A stretch of 16,874 nucleotides of DNA from CAVXFS01 sp049582805 (lineage in GTDB: Bacteria; Pseudomonadota; Gammaproteobacteria; Burkholderiales; Gallionellaceae): positions 1 to 16,874 of the forward strand of contig JBAUUR010000032.1 of the NCBI GenBank assembly GCA_049582805.1, in the 5' to 3' direction. Numbering within the stretch: position 1 is the first letter of the stretch; each line of letters starts with the position of its first letter. Positions 14,701 to 16,874 of this stretch are shown here, in pieces. The notes below the pieces were generated by a model that was not told the origin of the DNA, ran no database searches, and worked only from the letters and a program-made list of their open reading frames with translations. Made by a program: the position numbers and the translations under genes.

Positions 14701-14724
14701 CAGGCATACCAGGACGTTTCAGAC

Positions 14725-14773
14725 GGGCAACAGGCAGGGCAGTTCACGACACTGCGGGGACACTTTGTTGCCC
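14725..14773 (+). repeat. Nested inverted repeats after the DUF4337 gene
   Basis: An outer pair GGGCAACA (14725-14732) / TGTTGCCC (14766-14773) encloses an inner pair GCAGT / ACTGC (14739-14743 and 14751-14755). It lies in the 177-base gap before the rhomboid gene, which otherwise holds nothing I can name. It could fold into a two-tier structure; no T-run follows, so a terminator role is unproven. Confidence 0.4.
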
Positions 14774-14877
14774 AGCCTGAGCTATATGCCGCAGTCGGCG
14801 CTGATCTTCACGCCATGGTCGGCGGGGTCTGGATATCTCAGTAAACTTTTGTTGTCTTCGGTGTCTCATATCGCACT

Positions 14878-15453
14878 ATGCCGCCCGGTGTTCGAATTCT
14901 CCTCATCACCACGACCGCCTGCTTCCTGCTGGAAATGGGCACCGGAGGAGATATGCTTTCCAGTTTCGCCCTGTGGCCGCTGCAGGGCAACTTCAGGCCC
15001 TGGCAGCTCGTAACCTATGCGTTCCTGCACGGCAGTATCACTCACCTTGCCTTCAACATGTACGGCCTGTGGATGTTCGGCCGGGAGCTGGAATACATGC
15101 TGGGGCGCAGGGTGTTCCTCCAGCTCTATTTCGCCAGCGTCCTGTCAGCCGGGGTCATGCAGGTGCTGGTCACAAGTTTCACCGGTAGTATTTATCCGAC
15201 GGTGGGCGCGTCTGGCGGCGTGTTCGGGTTATTGCTCGCGTATGGGATGTTTTTTCCGAACCGGATCATCATGCTCTTGATTCCTCCGATACCGTTGCCC
15301 GCATGGCTGTTTGTGTTCTTGTACGCAGCCATCGAACTGGTGCTCGGCGTGACAGGGACGCAGGCAGGGGTGGCGCATTTTGCGCATCTGGGTGGCATGA
15401 TCGGCGGGTATGTGGTCATTCGCCGCTGGCGTGGCCGCGGTCGATGGAATTGA
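14878..15453 (+). CDS. Rhomboid-family intramembrane serine protease
   Basis: A 191-residue membrane protein with about six helices, the minimal bacterial rhomboid. The helix 2 region has HGSITHLAFNMYGLWMFG, the loop 1 and oxyanion-side signature. The catalytic Ser112 lies in GASGGVFG and the catalytic His170 in AHFAHLGGMIGG, so the Ser-His dyad is intact. Rhomboids cleave membrane proteins within or near the bilayer; the substrate cannot be inferred here. The ATG at 14878 is the natural start of helix 1 but has no clear ribosome-binding site. The gene ends 23 bases before the left end of the IS and appears undamaged by it. Confidence 0.9.
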   Translation: MPPGVRILLITTTACFLLEMGTGGDMLSSFALWPLQGNFRPWQLVTYAFLHGSITHLAFNMYGLWMFGRELEYMLGRRVFLQLYFASVLSAGVMQVLVTSFTGSIYPTVGASGGVFGLLLAYGMFFPNRIIMLLIPPIPLPAWLFVFLYAAIELVLGVTGTQAGVAHFAHLGGMIGGYVVIRRWRGRGRWN

Positions 15454-15477
15454 CCGGATCACAGGGCACAGTACATT

Positions 15478-15498
15478 CCAATCGAGGTTTGAGTCTGA
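15478..15498 (+). repeat. Left terminal inverted repeat of the IS
   Basis: CCAAT, three bases, then GGTTTGAGTCTGA. It pairs in inverted orientation with 16847-16866 and differs from it by a one-base length change and a substitution between the two blocks. Confidence 0.8.
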
Positions 15499-15519
15499 AG
15501 GGGTGCGTTTTTAAGGATT

Positions 15520-16787
15520 TCAGGCAGCCGCTTTCGATCGGTTAAAAATGGTTTTGAAGAGAATGGTACGCGCGTTGTTCAAACGCTGTGCTGCCTCATT
15601 ATCACTGATTTCCCCGGCCTGCGCATCGAGTTGCTGGAACGTAATGTCGAGCTTGAGATATTGCTCAGCCAAGGGCAGTGACTTGAGTTTCTCGTAGGGA
15701 GTCATCATCAGTTTATAGGGATAGCGCTTGCGCTGGCGGCCTTTTTCATCGGTGATGGTTTCGGCGAATAGGCATGGCCGGTGGAAGTTGATATAGGGAT
15801 TGAGGTGGTCGCGGCAGAAGGCATTCACCAGTGTGGCGAAGCATTGTGGAATGTGACTGTAGCCCAGATGTTTGCGCACGATGGCGCCGTTCTTGGATTC
15901 AGCCTGGGCGTTGTCGTTGCTGTGTCGGGAGCGCGATTTTGTTTGCTCTTCGATGAGCAATTTGTTGAGTAATTTCGCGACGAGTTTATTGATGTACTCA
16001 GAGCCGTTATCGCTGTGGAAGCCGTGAATGACGAAGGGAAAGCTCAGCAGTAGCGCTTCGAGCACCGGGATGAGGAATGCCTCGCTGATCTTCTCGCAGG
16101 TTGCCACGCCTTCATACTGGGTGACGCAGTCCACGGCATTGATGTGATAGACGCCCTTGATGCCATCCAGATCGCCTTGGTGGACGCTGTCCACGCGCAA
16201 ATAGCCGGGCCGGTTATTGGGGGTTGGCGCGCGACGCTCGCCGATAGGGACGGTCACGGGGCGCGTCTTGGTCCAGACCTGGCGCTGGTGCTGGTTGCTG
16301 GGGTGCTGACGCAGGTTGTACAGGTGAGCCACCGAAATCGTCGCCAGGCGCAGGTAGCGGGCATCGCCGAAGATGCCGTAGGCCCGTTCCATGAGTTTCT
16401 TGGTCGCCAAGCCGGATAGCATACCATGCAGGGTGTCAGTATGGGCGAGCAGGAGCACGTCAGCGCCCGTGTAGATGCGCGCAAAGCTGGTTCGGGACCC
16501 CCTCGGTAGCGCTTGACCAGTTGGCGTCGCTCACAGCCCCGCTTGACCAGTCGGGTGAGCTGCTGGCGCGAATAGCCGCTGACGCGTTCAAGGAAGCGCA
16601 GAACCACTGCCTTGTCGGCGCGTTTCAACCGGGCATAGCCGAAACGTCGCACAGTGCGGCCGATGAATTCGTAGCGCTGGTCTGCCGTCACCTTGAAATC
16701 CATTGCCACGGTTCCGGTTAAAAAGGCCTGCAAGTCGGCCAGGGTATGCAGTTGTTCGTCGTTCATATTGATCACCATGCCTCGCAT
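15520..16787 (-). pseudogene. IS transposase with integrase core, frameshifted
   Basis: The transposase is split over two frames. The first part starts at an ATG at 16787 (later ATGs at 16778 and 16766 are possible) and encodes a helical N-terminal DNA-binding region with a helix-turn-helix-like stretch (VLRFLERVSGYSRQQLTRLVKR). At the five-C run 16498-16502 (GGGGG on the coding strand) homology moves to a second frame. That frame carries LLLAHTDTLHGMLSGLATKKLMERAYG and the rve core with D in YLRVDSVH, D in HSDNGSEYIN and E in NAQAESKNG, the DDE triad. It ends at 15520. A single missing G explains the break. An intact copy should encode one protein of about 420 residues. Confidence 0.8.
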
Positions 16788-16810
16788 AATGATCGATCAC
16801 GGCCACCTGT

Positions 16811-16830
16811 TCAGACTCAAACCCCGTTGG
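16811..16830 (-). repeat. Internal copy of the IS end repeat
   Basis: TCAGACTCAAACCCCGTTGG is a direct copy, with one mismatch, of the terminal repeat at 16847-16866, spaced 36 bases. It lies between the transposase start and the right end, and no second copy is seen at the left end. It may be a second transposase-binding site. Confidence 0.7.
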
Positions 16831-16846
16831 ATTCACGCACCCCCGC

Positions 16847-16866
16847 TCAGACTCAAACCCCATTGG
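16847..16866 (-). repeat. Right terminal inverted repeat of the IS
   Basis: On the minus strand it reads CCAATGGGGTTTGAGTCTGA, sharing 13 consecutive bases with the left end at 15486-15498, and followed inward by GGGGGTGCGT, similar to the left end. Confidence 0.8.
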
Positions 16867-16874
16867 ACAATGCT

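Larger units (their letters stand above)
15477..16867 (-). mobile_element. Insertion sequence with a DDE integrase-type transposase
   Basis: An approximately 1.39-kb element bounded by imperfect terminal inverted repeats. The left end 15477-15508 and the right end 16835-16867 share TCCAAT, then GGTTTGAGTCTGA exactly, then GGGGTGCGT. The transposase is read from the right end toward the left. No target-site duplication is visible: bases before the left end (ACAT) do not match those after the right end (CAAT). The window stops 7 bases past the right end. The IS family is uncertain; the integrase core resembles the rve superfamily that includes IS3 and IS481. Confidence 0.8.

Overview
The window looks like a chromosomal segment of a betaproteobacterium, most likely of the Gallionellaceae/Nitrosomonadales type. 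This is inferred from protein character, moderately high GC and gene order; no rRNA or tRNA is present to anchor it. Most of it is housekeeping DNA. I see no tRNA, rRNA, CRISPR array, prophage or defence system.

Layout: (1) 142-2007, minus: mutL, an endonuclease-type mismatch repair protein. It is divergent from (2) a plus-strand fatty-acid, cell-wall and replication cluster, acpP-fabF-(pabC remnant)-mltG-tmk-holB-tatD (2135-7603). The cluster starts at acpP with its own promoter, although acpP normally follows fabD-fabG. pabC is a decayed relic, and the pilZ gene often found between holB and tatD is absent. (3) 7652-8386: a predicted exported protein of unknown function. (4) 8396-9166, minus: gloB, divergent from a plus-strand run of a YafS-like methyltransferase, rnhA, dnaQ, an alpha/beta hydrolase and a YhiN/HI0933-type flavoprotein (9196-13323), several of which overlap. 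E. coli has a similar gloB/yafS/rnhA/dnaQ neighbourhood. (5) 13335-13862, minus: an unrecognised membrane protein. (6) 14134-15453, plus: a DUF4337 membrane protein and a rhomboid protease. (7) 15477-16867: an insertion sequence with imperfect terminal inverted repeats and a minus-strand DDE transposase broken by a one-base frameshift.

The genes cover mismatch repair (MutL), proofreading (DnaQ), clamp loading (HolB), dTTP supply (Tmk), RNA-primer and R-loop removal (RnhA), fatty-acid elongation (AcpP, FabF) and termination of glycan strands (MltG).

The most notable non-genic signal is a small dispersed repeat made of heptamer arms in inverted orientation. One copy fills the gap between mltG and tmk (5105-5195) around a terminator-like hairpin. 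A related copy lies in frame inside the mutL interdomain linker (740-800). Other points are the decay of pabC with loss of the PLP lysine, a perfect 11-bp hairpin holding the rnhA stop codon in its loop, and a doubled transposase-site-like repeat at one end of the IS. No gap exceeds 300 bases. The largest, 13863-14133, holds only a weak inverted repeat and the DUF4337 ribosome-binding site. Bases 1-141 show nothing I can name.
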